Shown one piece after another: positions 33,741 to 46,145 of a stretch of DNA of 64,000 nt (position 1 is the stretch's first letter; each line of letters begins with the position of its first letter). This DNA is from Echinarachnius parma. Taxonomy: Eukaryota > Echinodermata > Echinoidea > Clypeasteroida > Echinarachniidae. Made by a program: the position numbers and the translations under genes. The stretch spans positions 166,535 through 230,534 of the forward strand of contig JBAMJV010001781.1 in NCBI GenBank assembly GCA_037951105.1. The letters run 5' to 3'. The notes under the pieces are model-generated. The model saw nothing but the letters and a program-made list of their open reading frames with translations, searched no databases and had not been told where the DNA came from.

Positions 33741-33812
33741 TTGTAAAGCGCTTAGAGATGATTATCAATCGTGATAAGCGCTATATAAAAATTGGATATT
33801 ATTATTATTATT
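33741..33812 (+). repeat. LINE/SINE 3' tail with ATT repeats
   Basis: TTGTAAAGCGCTTAGAGATG, then AAGCGCTATATAAAAATTGG and ATT repeats: the widespread 3' end found on L2/CR1-like LINEs and their SINE partners. Confidence 0.65.
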
Positions 33813-34247
33813 AACATTGATGTAAAATCATGCTTGATGAATATGAATAGTATGCTTCATCTTTATTAAAGAAAATGAGTTGCAGAAGATACAAAACAAT
33901 CATGTACACACAGACTGCTCCTGTGCCTATAAGTTTTGTAAACTCTCGGTTTCTCTGGTAACCCCAAACTTATAAACATGAAGTTCCCGTATTCAAATAT
34001 GAACTTTGTTAGTACTAGATTAACAGGCCTGAACAAGTGGTACGTAAAAACATCATATCGCAATGTATTTATTAATTCACTTTGAAGGTCACATTCAGAC
34101 AGTTTTTGCCTTAATTAGCCCGTAAAAATTAAAAAAATATATTATAATCGTCCTCGTAAGTATGGACTTGAATACTGATCAAGCAAAATCCATTTGTCAA
34201 CACAGAACCATCACTTTGAGACAAAAACTAATTAATCGTTTCTTAAT

Positions 34248-35475
34248 AGTCCGTGGGCCAGAGGAGGGATCAAATAATGAACTTGTCAACGAGACGTATT
34301 TGTTCTCTTTGAAAGAAAAGTGATGCCAAAGATAATAATACAAACTATTTAGAAAAAAAAGTTTCTGGCAAGACGTTCCCACACATTTTGCCTTAATTTT
34401 ATATCGTAATAAACATGCTATTGAAAAACTCATTCAGGACTAGATTCAGGTAAGGAGTGAATAAATAATCGAAATAGTTAATTGTGTGTAGCGCACTGTA
34501 TTCCCTATTCCACTTTTAGGGTACAATCTAGAGGGAGTTATGCCTTATCTATACGCTAAGATACAACATAACAGTCTTTAATTTCATTCTAGGAAAAGTA
34601 AAGTTGCATAATAATGCAAACAAAATGTCAAGTTGTCTATACAAATCAGGCAGATAGAGAAAAAAAAAAAAAATTTATCGGAATTTAAAGGATTTTGTAT
34701 GTTTTTATCAAATTGTTAGTAAATACCGCCCTCATATGATGACCTTTTGAAATTATACTTATTGCAAACAGACGAGCCCTACTAGTTCTACATATGTGCC
34801 AAATATGAGAGCGACTGGTTCTAAAATAAAGAAATTAAAGAGGGAGCAATATGTACCGATTTGTGCACTACACAAAATGGCCATCATATGCCTTACAATT
34901 GCATATGACGCATGGTGATTACGTAATAAAAAATGTAATTTTTGTACATTATATTCAAAGGATAATAGCATTTCTGATTTGAATGTACTTTCAGAAATAC
35001 ACTTAATAAGTTTAAGCTCATTATCATCATTCTCATGGTGAAAAAAATAAACTATACTAATGAACATTGTTTTTTTGACCGTTTTGTTTACGGATATTCC
35101 CATGATTTTTCATATGCAAATTTGATGACGTCATAATTATATGAAGCGAATCAACTTTGTCCATGAAACTTTTCCTGTGTCTTAGGCATATATCAAAATA
35201 TGTATCAGCAAAATTTAGTTGATAAAGACTTGGCCATTATTAAATGAGAGCACTTAACGCAATCTCAATTTTCACCAACCCTAAGAAATGCAGCAAAAAA
35301 TGAAAAAGTGCTATTTTTACATACATCCAAAAAAGTAGTAAAAAAACATAGTGTATATGAGTTTTTTTCTTGTTAACATTTTGTTTCTAACATTAGACAT
35401 ATCAATGGACAAAATGACACCCAAGTCGGAGGATCATAGGGGCGGTCCCCGGTAGACCCCTCTGGCCCACGGACT
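34248..35475. mobile_element. 1.23-kb TIR element (GTCCGTGGGCCAGAGG ends)
   Basis: Starts AGTCCGTGGGCCAGAGG and ends CCTCTGGCCCACGGACT. If the ends are read as GTCC...GGAC, a TA dinucleotide flanks both, as in TA-inserting families. No transposase. The left arm holds a truncated inverse copy starting at 27929. Confidence 0.7.
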
Positions 35476-35878
35476 ATTTGTTCAGGGGCTTTTGTATGTC
35501 CATGCATGGGAGGATATCTTTTCACACAAGTGTCATAATCTTCTCATTCATTCCCAAGTTGAACAAAAGACATTCTTGCAGATCTATTCCAGCACTTCTG
35601 CTAGTGGACGCTATAGCCTAGGCTATAGATTGCAAAGTTTGACACGTTTCAACTATAGGTAAAATGATGTCATAATATAAAATGACATGTCCGGGCAAAA
35701 ATAATGTACATTTGGGGGAAACTCAATTTATGGCTAAAACGTGGCATGGCGGCATACAAATTATATGAGGCTCCAATGAATGGGGACATACGCACACCCT
35801 ATGTATGCATTATGAACACAGATTTCCCGCAAAAATATGATTATTTTGTCCAAAATCTCGGCGACACGTTCCCAACGT

Positions 35879-35899
35879 CCCCCCCCCCCCAAAAAAAAA
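35879..35899. repeat. C-run followed by A-run
   Basis: Counterpart of 27247-27277 in the opposite arm. Confidence 0.8.
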
Positions 35900-36041
35900 C
35901 ACAAAACAAAACAAAACAAAAACAAACGGTCGCGAAACCACGATGTTCGATATATATTTTTATATCGATGGTACAGACCCCATTTCCCCAAAAGTTATGT
36001 TTCCAAATTACATTTGTCTGAATTGCATACTAACAATCATG

Positions 36042-36111
<70 letters not shown>

Positions 36112-36142
36112 GAACTACTACTACTACTAATAATAATAATAA
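36042..36142. repeat. ACT microsatellite
   Basis: Counterpart of the AGT tract in the left arm but shorter, so the two arms have diverged in copy number. Confidence 0.9.
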
Positions 36143-36537
36143 CAATGATAGTCAACAATAATAACACTCCCCATCCCCTCCACCCCAGTTTTCAAAACAG
36201 ATCTACGCCAAGAGCATGCGTAGTGTGCTAGTAGGAAACGCACTGAGTGTGTTCAACTACATGCGTGCGGTATAGGATCGCAGAGAGCGTGTCCACAGTG
36301 TGTGGAGATCGTGTCGAGAGCGTAGAGCAAATGGCCTCGTCTCATTGTTATGAGCTATTGTTAAAGATACAATAGCTCGGAAAGCATGGCCAAAGCGTAC
36401 GGAGAGCGTGTTAAGGTCGTGGCAAGAGCGTGGTAACGAGCTACCATTGTGTCATTAATCGCTCGATTTGTCGGCGCTTCGCCTGCGCTTTGATCAAAAT
36501 GTTTTTTTTTGTATAAGTACGAGAACGCAGAGAGAGC

Positions 36538-37076
36538 GTGGCTTATATGTGACGACACCATAACAGAAGTGCTGGAATAGATCTGCAAGAATGTCTTTTG
36601 CTCAACTTGGGAATAAATGGGAAGATTATGACACTTGTGTGAAAAGATATCCTCCCATGCATGGACATACAATAGCCCCTGAACAATTGAGTAGGTCGCA
36701 GAAGACCCACGTTCGTTTTCGACATGTCGAAAGCGAGCGTGGGTCTTTGGCCACCTAATCTTTTGTTCAGCGAGCTATTGTCTGTGCATTCATGGAAGGA
36801 TATCTATTGACGCATGTGAGATAATCTTCCCATTCATTGCCCACTGTGTTGCCAATTTGCTAATTTAACTTGGACGCAGCGCGAGAGCGGCAAAGAAAAG
36901 TGTACGATCTAAACAACAGCGAACAATGAACGCCGCTCTCCCCCACGTCCTCCACACGCTCTCCCCACGTCCTCCACACGCTTCGAATTTTATGAATGGG
37001 GATTAGGGTCGCAGAGAGAGCGGCGCGAGAGCGTAGAGCGGTGTGACGGCGGTTTAAGAGTATGGTGTCAGGTGAC
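36538..37076. mobile_element. Foldback element with GCTCTCGCGCC ends
   Basis: In the minus orientation it starts CCGCCGTCACACCGCTCTAC next to TTAA (37067-37072 region) and ends ATGGTGTCGTCAC. The two halves pair imperfectly (AATGGGAAGATTAT, GATATCCT, CCATGNATG, ACAATAGC occur in inverted orientation), making a long hairpin. No ORF. Confidence 0.6.
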
Positions 37077-37639
37077 TAACATTATCCGCTTGCTGTTATA
37101 AGTTGGTTCATAAATATTACATTTATTTACTATCTTTGTCGGAAATAACTCCTTTGAACTATAAAATAAACCTTCCTATAATAACCCAGCACCACACCCA
37201 AGTACAATTCATGAAGACTTACCAATAATAATTTATCATGGATACTTTGCAAACAAAGGGTGGAAACATTGAGCTTGCTTTCGGCATTATTATACACACC
37301 TACCGCACTATCATAATTGATCTGTTTGGTTGATTACATGTCAACCGAAACGTAAACTAAAGTAATCATTTGTATTTGCTCGGAACAAATTGTGACCCTT
37401 TCTCTAATAATATATTGTTATCACGAACAATCGAGTAAGGTACCACCTGGTTCGAAGTCAATGCTACGATAATGATGATCTTGAATTGAATCACTGAACT
37501 ATTACGGTATCATCGCCATAGTGGCGCCTATCGTATTATGCTCTTTTTAGGCATTGTTCAGTTTTGACAATCGCTTCATACTTTTACCGAAAATCAAAAC
37601 CAGTTAAATACCCCCATTATGTTGTGTCTGGAAAGGCAC

Positions 37640-37930
37640 TTGATCAATTAATTGTATAATTAGCTACGTCGAACAATTGACGGGAATCGTGAAAATTATG
37701 ATACAAATCAAAATTGGCATGTACACTACTTGATCTTAGTTCAATTTACAAACAAGAAAACACTTCATGGCGGCAGTATCCAATATTAAAGGGATTGTAC
37801 AGTTTTAATGAAACTAATGTTTAAGTAACCAAAACCTGCACCATAACATTACAAACTGATAATTATAACATGTTCAAAACTTCTGCAAACGTTGTTAATT
37901 CAACTCATATTGATTTCAATTGAATGACAG
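37640..37930. repeat. Dispersed repeat, second copy
   Basis: Direct-orientation counterpart of 24432-24722, ending in the left part of a TTAA family I element (TTAAAGGGATTGTACAGTTT). Confidence 0.7.
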
Positions 37931-38076
37931 GTCATTTCGAGAAAACGAGAACAAACATAATATTTGTGTGATTTGTTCAATAACATTATGTGTGACCATT
38001 ATGGTAGGGCAATACCGCAAATACATTCAAGTTGAAATGTATATTGATCATGATAATTAACATTCACGTGTCTTGT

Positions 38077-38095
38077 GGGGGGGGGGGGGGGGGGG
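38077..38095. repeat. 19-bp G homopolymer
   Basis: Pure G run. Confidence 0.9.
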
Positions 38096-38483
38096 TCAAT
38101 TTCTTTGATGGACTTGGGTCGTTTTTTTAATCATATGGACTTGGGACATTCTTTGAATCATAATATACAGAGTGAACTGCAAGTGATATAGGTGAGAGAG
38201 TTGTTATTTTCAGCTTTTAATCAATGAATGTCTGTGGTTGCAAGCTACAAAACATTTCCACCCCGGCCTCCCCCTCAACCATGACACTACACCAACCTAC
38301 ATCCCTCATTACCTAGCATGTGTATGTATGGGATATCGTGTGCATGTGTATGTGTGTGTGTTTGCGTATAATATATACGTGTGCATGTCTGTGCTATGCC
38401 AAACATGAAGAAACTTGCAAAACCAAGTAGTATCCATGTTTAACATATTTTCTAGACACCCTGGCCCCTTGCATCCGAAAGTC

Positions 38484-38504
38484 AAACACACACACACACA
38501 CACA

Positions 38505-38557
<53 letters not shown>

Positions 38558-38573
38558 ACACACATACACACAC

Positions 38574-38644
<71 letters not shown>

Positions 38645-38661
38645 TACACACACACACACAC
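38484..38661. repeat. CA microsatellite
   Basis: About 178 bp of CA repeats with scattered T and G interruptions. The Cys/Val and Thr/His ORFs that run through it are artefacts of the repeat. Confidence 0.95.
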
Positions 38662-39540
38662 CTCTGTATCTGAAGTTATGATGTTTCGGATGGATTTTGT
38701 ATCATTTTATCGCAATCTAAACATATGCTTATGTATTTGTTTGTTTTGTATTGGCTTTGTTTTGTACTGAATTATTAATTTACATAATTGGTGTCATTGT
38801 ATAATGCTCTTAATAGGTTTTTCAAATCGAATTAAGTCTTTCAAGATTACAATATAGCCTATTATTAACTCTTAAAATAGTTATTTGCATTTCATACATA
38901 AGCGCTGTATTCAAAATTTCACGTCCATGTAATCACGATGTAACGACGTGTGACATAGTATTAAGCAAAATTGTAATATGCTAACATTTGGTATCAAACG
39001 ATGCGCAGGCAATTAGGGAGACCTCCATGAACAAAACAATCTGGAATAAGCAGTGCATTGTGGTGTAATTGTGCAAGATGTATGACTGGGTATTCATGAC
39101 CCCTAAGGCTAAAACACACTATTTAGTGTATTAGGTGTGGTTTTCTTGAAACTCATCCTGTGGATTTCCAGTAGCTAGTTCGCGAGGTTGTCCACCTTGG
39201 TTGTGATCCTAGAATGTCTTAGAAGTCATTTCTGGTGGCCAACCTTTTACAACAGGCAAAAGCTGAAAACGTAAAAAAGGGGTGGTTTGCCCCTGGGTAT
39301 GTATCACAGCCGTGGCGATCAAAGTACACTTCAGTTGCATTGCATATTCTTTCTGGTGCGTTACCATGATTACATAATTTGTACATCCGTACATTCCACA
39401 AATGATCTCTGCGTATTTCAAAACTTTGCCTTTGGATATTTCTTATCAATTCACTACTTTCTACTACGTGGGAATTAACTATACCTACAGCTGCCAGGTT
39501 TGTTTTATGCAACATTCCCGAAGTGCCCTCCGATATATTA
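38662..39540. other. Unassigned stretch
   Basis: No exon, RNA gene or element end recognised. Confidence 0.4.
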
Positions 39541-40045
39541 TTGTAAGATAATGAAAAACTGACTGTCAAATTTGAAAGAACATACAATTTTAATGACAGA
39601 ATAAACTTTATTTCATCAAAATCGGTTCAAAAACGGTTGAAATATCCATTAGAATATTTTTATTCAAAAGATTCTTCACCGGTAATCACCGGGGGATATT
39701 TAGACTTTTTTAACAAAAAATTAAAATGCTTAAAGACTACTTGGAAAACTATCTGAATATGTTTTTAAAAAGTCGTTGATTATATATCTATTGAATCATT
39801 ATTTTAACAAAATATTAAATGCACAGTTTTGTATGAAAAATGGCTAAAACCAGTGATTTTTTTTTATAGCGCCCTCTTGAGATGTAACGACTCTTTTTTT
39901 TAATGATAACAGGGGTTTTACTTAGTCGTTTGTAATTATGTATACTTTTCGAGCATGGTGAAATTATAACTATTACTTTATACCGTAATGGTGCAGGTTT
40001 TGGTTAGTAAAGTTAAGTTTGACCAATACTCAACTATCCCTTTAA
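39541..40045. mobile_element. TTAA MITE family I, left-truncated copy
   Basis: Landmarks GTCAAATTTGAAAGAACATA, GACAGAATAAACTTTATTT, ATCAAAATCGGTTC, AGCGCCCTCTTGAG and CTTAGTCGTTTGTAATT, and the right end CAACTATCCCTTTAAG with TTAA at 40042-40045. Confidence 0.75.
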
Positions 40046-40269
40046 GTCTCTATTTTTTTAAAGAACGATTTCCCCATACCGACCAAGCATCATCTATGCA
40101 TCGGAATATTGTAGTTTTATAAATAACATTTGATAACGGTGTATCCAATTATGTAGTTATTTCTTTTAAGAGAATACCTTATAATTTATGAAAGACTTTT
40201 GCATAAATGTTTTACATAATCATCCCATAATAAATCACAATGCACATGTACTCCACGTACTTTTCTTTC

Positions 40270-40985
40270 AACTGTTTACCATGGAGTGTAATATCAAGTA
40301 ATTTAGATTGTAATCGAGTATGACGTGAAGTTATAAGCATTGCATTTGTGGTATCAATATTAATTTTCAATATAGAATTCACATACCACTCAAGTATTTC
40401 AGTTATACTTTTGTGTTAACAAGATTGTCACCATAATCATACATTGCAACGTCATCAGCAAATATATTACATGTACAAGCATTTAAATTTTTGGCAATAT
40501 CATTGATAAATAATACTAATTAAAACAGGTCAGGTCCTAGAAACCCACCTTCGTAGATTCCAAAAAGTTACTGTGGTTTCCACAGTAATTAGACAAATAA
40601 ATAAAAACATGTTTATTTGAATGGTATATTACCACAGGCCAAGCCAGTTAAGGTTTGGCCTGTGATAATATACCATTCAAATAAACATTTTGTTATTTAT
40701 TTGTCTAGCTGTGAAACCATAGTTCAATGTTGTTTATACCATGATGTTGCAATTTAAGTATTAATACATCATGACAAATTGAATCGAAGCATTTTTAAAT
40801 GTCAAGAAAGCGCACGCCTACTAGTTATTGCATCATACCTATCATCTTCTACTCGATGTAAGCAAGTTAATGTGGAATTATTCTTTATAATCATTTCATT
40901 GGCCAAAAATATTAATTAAATTGATTCTGTACTAACATTTTGTAAATCTTAACTAGTCGTAAATGCAATAGGTTTCGTTAATCAA
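40270..40985 (-). pseudogene. LINE reverse transcriptase remnant split by a hairpin
   Basis: Minus strand. Upstream part (40720-40985) reads FLDI, stop, KCFDSICHDVLILKL (motif A region). A hairpin element (40575-40717) interrupts. The downstream part reads GGFLGPDLF, stop, LVLFINDIAKNLNACT and NIFADDVAMYDYGDNL (motif C). CR1-like by appearance. Several stops. Confidence 0.65.
40575..40717. mobile_element. 143-bp near-perfect hairpin element
   Basis: Arms of about 60 bp: AGACAAATAAATAAAAACAT, TTTGAATGGTATATTACCAC and AGGCCAA pair with the inverted right arm. The loop is about 12 nt. It sits inside the LINE RT remnant, so it inserted after the LINE. Confidence 0.75.
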
Positions 40986-41056
40986 ACAAATATATGGAGT
41001 TCGTATTGAGTAATGAGTCTCATTTCATTATCGGATAAACGAACCCGATTTCATTT

Positions 41057-41520
41057 ATACCCCCGTCAGACCTGCTACGCTCGTACTGCGCGCGTACTGT
41101 GCTCCTAATCCCGATTCAAAAAATTGGAAGTACGAGGCGAAGTATTGTAGTAACGAGTAGCTAGATTGGCCTATTTTAATGTCTTTTGTTAAATGACGAA
41201 TGAATGGGAGAATTATTGCACATGCGTGAAAGGATAGCCTCTCATGCATGGACATACAATGACTCCCTGACAAAAGCTCAGATCGTGGCATTGCCACGAC
41301 CACACCCCCAAAATGGTCGTATTGAAAGCGTAGGGGTGACTATTGTTCAGGGCTGTATTGTCTGTGCATGCATGGGAGGTTTTCTTTTCGAGATAATGAG
41401 ATAATCTTCCCATTCAGATCCACATTGAACAAAAGACATTTTGCAGATACATTCCAATGAATTTGATCAGCTATTGTATAGAGCGCAGTAGAAGCGTAGG
41501 TCGGTGTGACGCCACCATTA
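41057..41520. mobile_element. Foldback element, third relative of the 36538 family
   Basis: Left end CCCCCGTCAGACCTGCTACG; right end AGAAGCGTAGGTCGGTGTGACG. Interior blocks GAATGGGAGAATTATTGCAC, CTCTCATGCATGGACATACA and AATCTTCCCATTCA pair as a hairpin. Confidence 0.65.
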
Positions 41521-41948
41521 GTAGAAACGAATTTACGGAATAACTAACCTTCGGAATAACGAGCTGTAGCCCATTCGTCAAGCCAGTTTATCTACATTGC
41601 TGGTCCCCGCCCAGGTTCAATTAGGGTAATTGGCATGATTGCGGATGTGTATAAAGCATGATTGCACTATAAAGTAACACCCGCTGGAATTATCCCGACA
41701 ATACAGTGCGGAAGTGTTTCCAATGGCCGAGTTATAAGTAATGCAATTAGATGCAGTTTCCTCTGGGAGAACAAAACAAAAAGCACTGCAGAGGCAACCT
41801 AGATAAATAGGACTACGAAAATAAAATAAATTTATGATATGAAAGACGATAGATATAGAGTTACTTAAAGTTCTGACTGGGCAGATGTGCACTGCATGCA
41901 ATACAGGGAAAATGTCTTTGCAATTGGGTTGTCGTATAACCATACAAT

Positions 41949-42518
41949 TTAAGAGATAATTGAATTTTGGTAGAGAGTGGGCTACACAAACAAATTTTTT
42001 TTTTAGATAATGAAAAACTGAGTGTCAAATTTGAGAGAACATACAATTTAAATGGCAGAATAAACTTTATTTGATCAAAATCAGTTCAGAAATGGCTGAA
42101 ATATCCTTAAACATAACCATTTGCAATACATGTAGGGCCCCACAAGTATTCGATAATTATTAACCAGCCGTTAATTTTTTTTTTTAAATGCTTCCTCTTT
42201 TCAACAATTTTCCAAAAAGGTTTTTAGATAGTTGTTGATTATCTCTCTAATCACTATTTCAACAAAACATCTAATGCACAATATTTTATTTAAAACGGTT
42301 TAAACCAATGCGTTTTTTAAAGCGCCCTCTTTAGTTTAAACAGCTCTTTTTTTAATGATAACAGGCTTTTCACTTAGTCGTTTGTAATTTTTGTAGTGCT
42401 TTTGAGCAAGGTGGAATTATAACTATTAGTTTGTAATATAATGGTGCAGGTTTTGGTTACTAAAATTCAGTTTGACCAAAACTGTACTCTCTCTACCAGA
42501 ACTCAAGTATCCCTTTAA
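41949..42518. mobile_element. TTAA MITE family I, full-length copy
   Basis: 570 bp from TTAAGAGATAATTGAATTTT to AACTCAAGTATCCCTTTAA, with the family landmarks in order. No ORF. Confidence 0.75.
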
Positions 42519-43175
42519 GTAAATACAAAATAGTACAACTTCGTCTATGCACAGCCAGTTAAGACAATTCTTATTGTAAGAAAACTTCTAAGTTCTAGAT
42601 TTAAAATGAACATATATGACTGGTTGATCCTCAAAATTAGTTTAAGTATAAAGCCTAACAGTAACATTATTTGATTTTGGTGTTTTGGTCAGTTACCAAC
42701 TCCCATGTTTCGTTCCTTCCCATATAGTTATTGCTTCACTACCCTGGACATTTCCTAAATAGTTTATTTGTTTTTACTCTATCTCCACAGATTCTATTTA
42801 TCAAGAGCTTATTTCCCAAAGGCGCTTAATCCAATTTTCCACTTTCGGAAAAACAGGTTTCTTTACCCAACTTTGTACATATGCCTATGGGAATCTGAAA
42901 ATGGAACGTTCCATATTTAGACTTTGATTGTGCAATGTCTTATTAACTGACAATTTCTGGATATATGTGTAGCTTATTAATGTACTTGTATCGTTAACCC
43001 AATATTGATGGAAAGTGGATTTAGCGCCTTATGGAACTAAGCTCCATTATATCATTTGATATCACATAATTTTGGTCAGTTATTACTTTCACTTTTTAAT
43101 CCTTACATTCATCTTTTCTCCACAACACACTATTAATTTGGTCTTTGCACAATTCAACAATACATCCGCTATATT
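42519..43175. other. Unassigned stretch
   Basis: No feature recognised. Confidence 0.4.
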
Positions 43176-43560
43176 TTAAAGGAAGTTAGTAACATTGTCC
43201 TAATACTCATAATCCAATTGGATCTCTAGCAGTTTCCTCATACATATTTGTATTTGTATTAACAATAAAATACTAGTACAGGTTTTGGTTTTTCAAATTT
43301 CCGTTTCGTTAAAAAGATTTGTACGGTTGAAGTGTTCAGCTGTTAAATTATCCACTGGACAGCGAAACCGTGTACAAAGTGAGTGAAATGAGTTAGTGAA
43401 TATCATTTTGCATCTGTGCTCATTACTCGGCCATAATAACGTCCATTTGACTTGAAATTTTGACACAATGCCCTGTAGATATATCACATAACAACAATAT
43501 TCATTTTACCACCCATTTATCACTTTTTGCACATGTTAACAAAGTTACTAGATCCCTTCA
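43176..43560. mobile_element. TTAA MITE family III, second copy
   Basis: TTAAAGGAAGTTAGTAACAT to GTTACTAGATCCCTTCA; the right TTAA is mutated to TTCA. Same length as the copy at 23351. Confidence 0.7.
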
Positions 43561-44000
43561 ATACCGCATTTTCCCTAAGACTGCATGGTCACTAAATGTT
43601 GAACCATTTCACTCGATTTTTTCTGGAAAATAACTAGTTTGGATGCCCTGTAAATTTGTTTGGTGTGATACTGAACCTGGAATGCATTGGGTAAATAAGT
43701 ACACTGACTCTGAGAAAGCTTAATAAGGGCATTACATCCTCATTTTAATAATCAAATACAAAAAAATACATCAACAACTATTTACAGCCACGTGAAAGTC
43801 AATCCCTTTTGTTATCCTTGTTTCCAAACTCATGGGCGGAACACGTAATCAGCCACATACTGGTTTTCGTAGGGGTCCTTACAATAAAAATACATAACAC
43901 ATTAAAATCCTTTTACTTTACAATAATACATCTATAATAATAGCTTCTGACCACTCGAGGAATGAAGAATTAAGAGGTTTCAGGGACGAGCGCCTTCATA
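43561..44000. other. Unassigned stretch
   Basis: No feature recognised. Confidence 0.4.
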
Positions 44001-44076
44001 GGGTTTATATAGCTCAGTCGGTAAGAGCACCGGTCTAGCATCCATAGGTCTCGGGTTCGTATCCCGTTGGAATCCC
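44001..44076 (+). pseudogene. tRNA-like pseudogene or SINE head
   Basis: TATAGCTCAGTCGGTAAGAG (box A) and GGGTTCGTATCCC (box B) stand at tRNA spacing, with AGC (Ala) in the anticodon position. The anticodon and acceptor stems are poorly paired, so a functional tRNA is unlikely; a tRNA-derived SINE fragment fits better. Confidence 0.5.
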
Positions 44077-44656
44077 ATTTGTCTTTGCTCCTTTTCAATC
44101 ACATTATATATTTCTGGTCAGCTTCCTTATGTGTTTGAATTAAAAAATACATCTTAATACAGTCAATGCGCTATCTACATTGAACATGTCAAGACCAAAA
44201 CAGAAAGGCAAATGGAGGAGAGCATTCCCTCCCTTTTAACATTCAACACATTGAGCCAAGTTTATTCAAGTGAAAACACTAAATAATGGAGTTTTTATTT
44301 ACCTCTTGATGGATTCAACAACAATGATCCAAATCTTCAGGGCATTTGTTCGCATTATTCTGTAAAACTAGCCCTGCTCACGCTCCTACATTTCATCGCT
44401 TTTAGAAATAGGTTATACTGGTCCGAATTTCAGTAGGTATGCATAGTATTCAAGGTTATAGTCTACCCTTTCAAGCTTATTTTGGTCAAATTTGTGTGGG
44501 TTTTGTGCTGGGTGATCACAATAAGTTTCTATACATATACAATATAAATGTAAAATTAAAAAGTCACATCGAGAGCGCCATATTCAGTCTAACATAATTT
44601 TATCAGAATATAGGATTTAAGGAACCGTAACTTAAACATTACATTTCGATATATTG

Positions 44657-45512
44657 TTACGGGCAAATTGTAGATAGCAATACGCGATTAAAGTTCACTT
44701 TATGTGGATCTTTGGCGTGAGTATCGTCTGCTGCAAGTTGTGCCAAAGAGATGCCCCAGACATCGATGATGCCGATGTATGGCCGGTGCCGCGATCCTAA
44801 CATTTCCCGCAACATCCACATCTGCCTTCTCACGTACCAGTTGTTATATATGGTAATCTGTTGTAAGTTTTTGAAGTGTTCCCGTGTATTTGGGCTCTTG
44901 AAGAGGACCACAGCGCGGGGGTTCCTTTGGTGCAGACGATCGGCCGCATCCAGAATAGCCAATATGCGCGTCCGGTAATAGCTAACTGGTAGGTAAGCGA
45001 CGTGCGCCCAGAGCGATACGACCACTACCACATCACCCTTCGTATCGATGCTGTCGATATAGTGTTTTTCTTGCTGGTAATTAGATATGTTCTCCATATT
45101 GTAGCCACATTCCAACGGAAAGTAGTGAAATACGTAGTTTAAACGAATATTGTGCGAGATCATCGAACCCGTATGTGGATGGTACCAAGGTCTCGACCAA
45201 TCAATTTTGTCGCATTTCATCTGAAGAAACGTCACCTGCCAGGCAAACAGGTTTCTGATCGTTGAATCGCCAATGTAATTAATTGTCTTATTCGTCAGGC
45301 ATTGAATCATGCTTTCTTTGGTAGAGAACTCCTTAGTATAGCAGTAAGGAGAAAACCAACGGTTGTTCTGGTAAAAACCAGCTACTGACGTTGTACTTAG
45401 GGTGCTGGTAATGTTACACGAAAGAAGACGATTAATGGCGTCCAAAATATCACCATTAATCTGGGCGTGAACTGCAATATGTGTTGTGTTCCCTGAAATG
45501 AACATGTTTCCT
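44657..45512 (-). CDS. NXPE family gene, last exon (PC-esterase domain)
   Basis: The last exon encodes about 285 residues. An excellent acceptor (CGTTTCTCTTTACAG) precedes 45512; one leading nucleotide completes the codon split from the exon at 53833-54008. Features: GFYQNNRWFSPYC before the domain, YIGDSTIRNLFAW (GDS nucleophile block of the PC-esterase/NXPE C-terminal domain), VVVVVSLWAHVAYLPVSYY, LFKSPNTREH, IIDVWGISLA, and DDTHAKDPHKVN (DxxH acid/base) near the end. TAA at 44657-44659. A candidate AATAAA lies at 44294-44299. NXPE proteins are usually secreted or membrane-anchored; whether they are catalytic is poorly known, but the catalytic residues are present here. Confidence 0.9.
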
Positions 45513-45852
45513 CTGTAAAGAGAAACGTTACAGTATGTATTAGTTACAAATATAATTTCAAATTCCACAACAACAAAATTATTATAGAGGTATAGTATAG
45601 TAGTAACATTTTTAATCTAAACCCTCCACGACTACATCGAAAGAAAATTTTCGATTATAGTCGTGCAGATTTTATATCAAAACTTAACTTACCAAAACGT
45701 ATAACGAGTGTATCATTTCAATTATTATTAATTTACGTGTATGGAATCAAAGTGTTCATCCAACACTAACCGTCATCTTTCTTCCTACATTCAACACGCC
45801 GTATTTAGAAAATCTTTTCCAGCTTCTATATCAACTGGTAATCAGTTTGAGG

Positions 45853-46140
45853 CAGCAGCGTAGACTTATTAGACAACGCAACGGAGAGAAGCAAAAACAG
45901 ATTGGATTGACCAACGGGGAGCAACGCAGAAGGATCAGATAGGCCAACGGGGAGCAGCGCAGAAGGATCATACAGGCCAACGGGGAACAGCGCAGATGGA
46001 TCATATAGGCCAACGGGGAGCAGCGCAGATGGATCACATAGGCCAACGGGAAGCAGCACAGATGGATCATATAGGCCAACGGGAAGCAGCGCAGATGGAT
46101 TGGATAGGCCAACGGGAAGCAGCGCAGATGGATCAGATAT
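45853..46140. repeat. 33-bp minisatellite, about 8-9 units
   Basis: GGCCAACGGGGAGCAGCGCA followed by GATGGATCATATA repeats every 33 bp (11 codons), which keeps long ORFs open on both strands (DHIGQREAAQM on plus). The first units are degenerate. It lies in the last intron of the NXPE gene. Confidence 0.9.
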
Positions 46141-46145
46141 ACCAT

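Larger units (their letters stand above)
34248..37080 (-). repeat. Right arm of the large inverted duplication
   Basis: Reverse-orientation counterpart of 26577-30370. It lacks the Tc1 insertion and carries an extra full foldback element at its outer end (36538-37076). Confidence 0.8.
37077..38483. other. Non-coding stretch with repeat fragments
   Basis: Holds the second copy of the dispersed repeat (37640-37930) and a 19-bp G run (38077-38095). Nothing else recognised. Confidence 0.4.

Noticed and set aside
34759..35103. 114-codon minus-strand ORF in the right arm
   Set aside because: The matching place in the left arm has stops, and it lies inside a non-autonomous TIR element.
38309..38681. 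Cys/Val and Thr/His repeat ORFs
   Set aside because: Pure CA microsatellite.
44001..44076. Functional tRNA-Ala
   Set aside because: Boxes A and B are good but the anticodon and acceptor stems do not pair, so I call it a tRNA-derived repeat.
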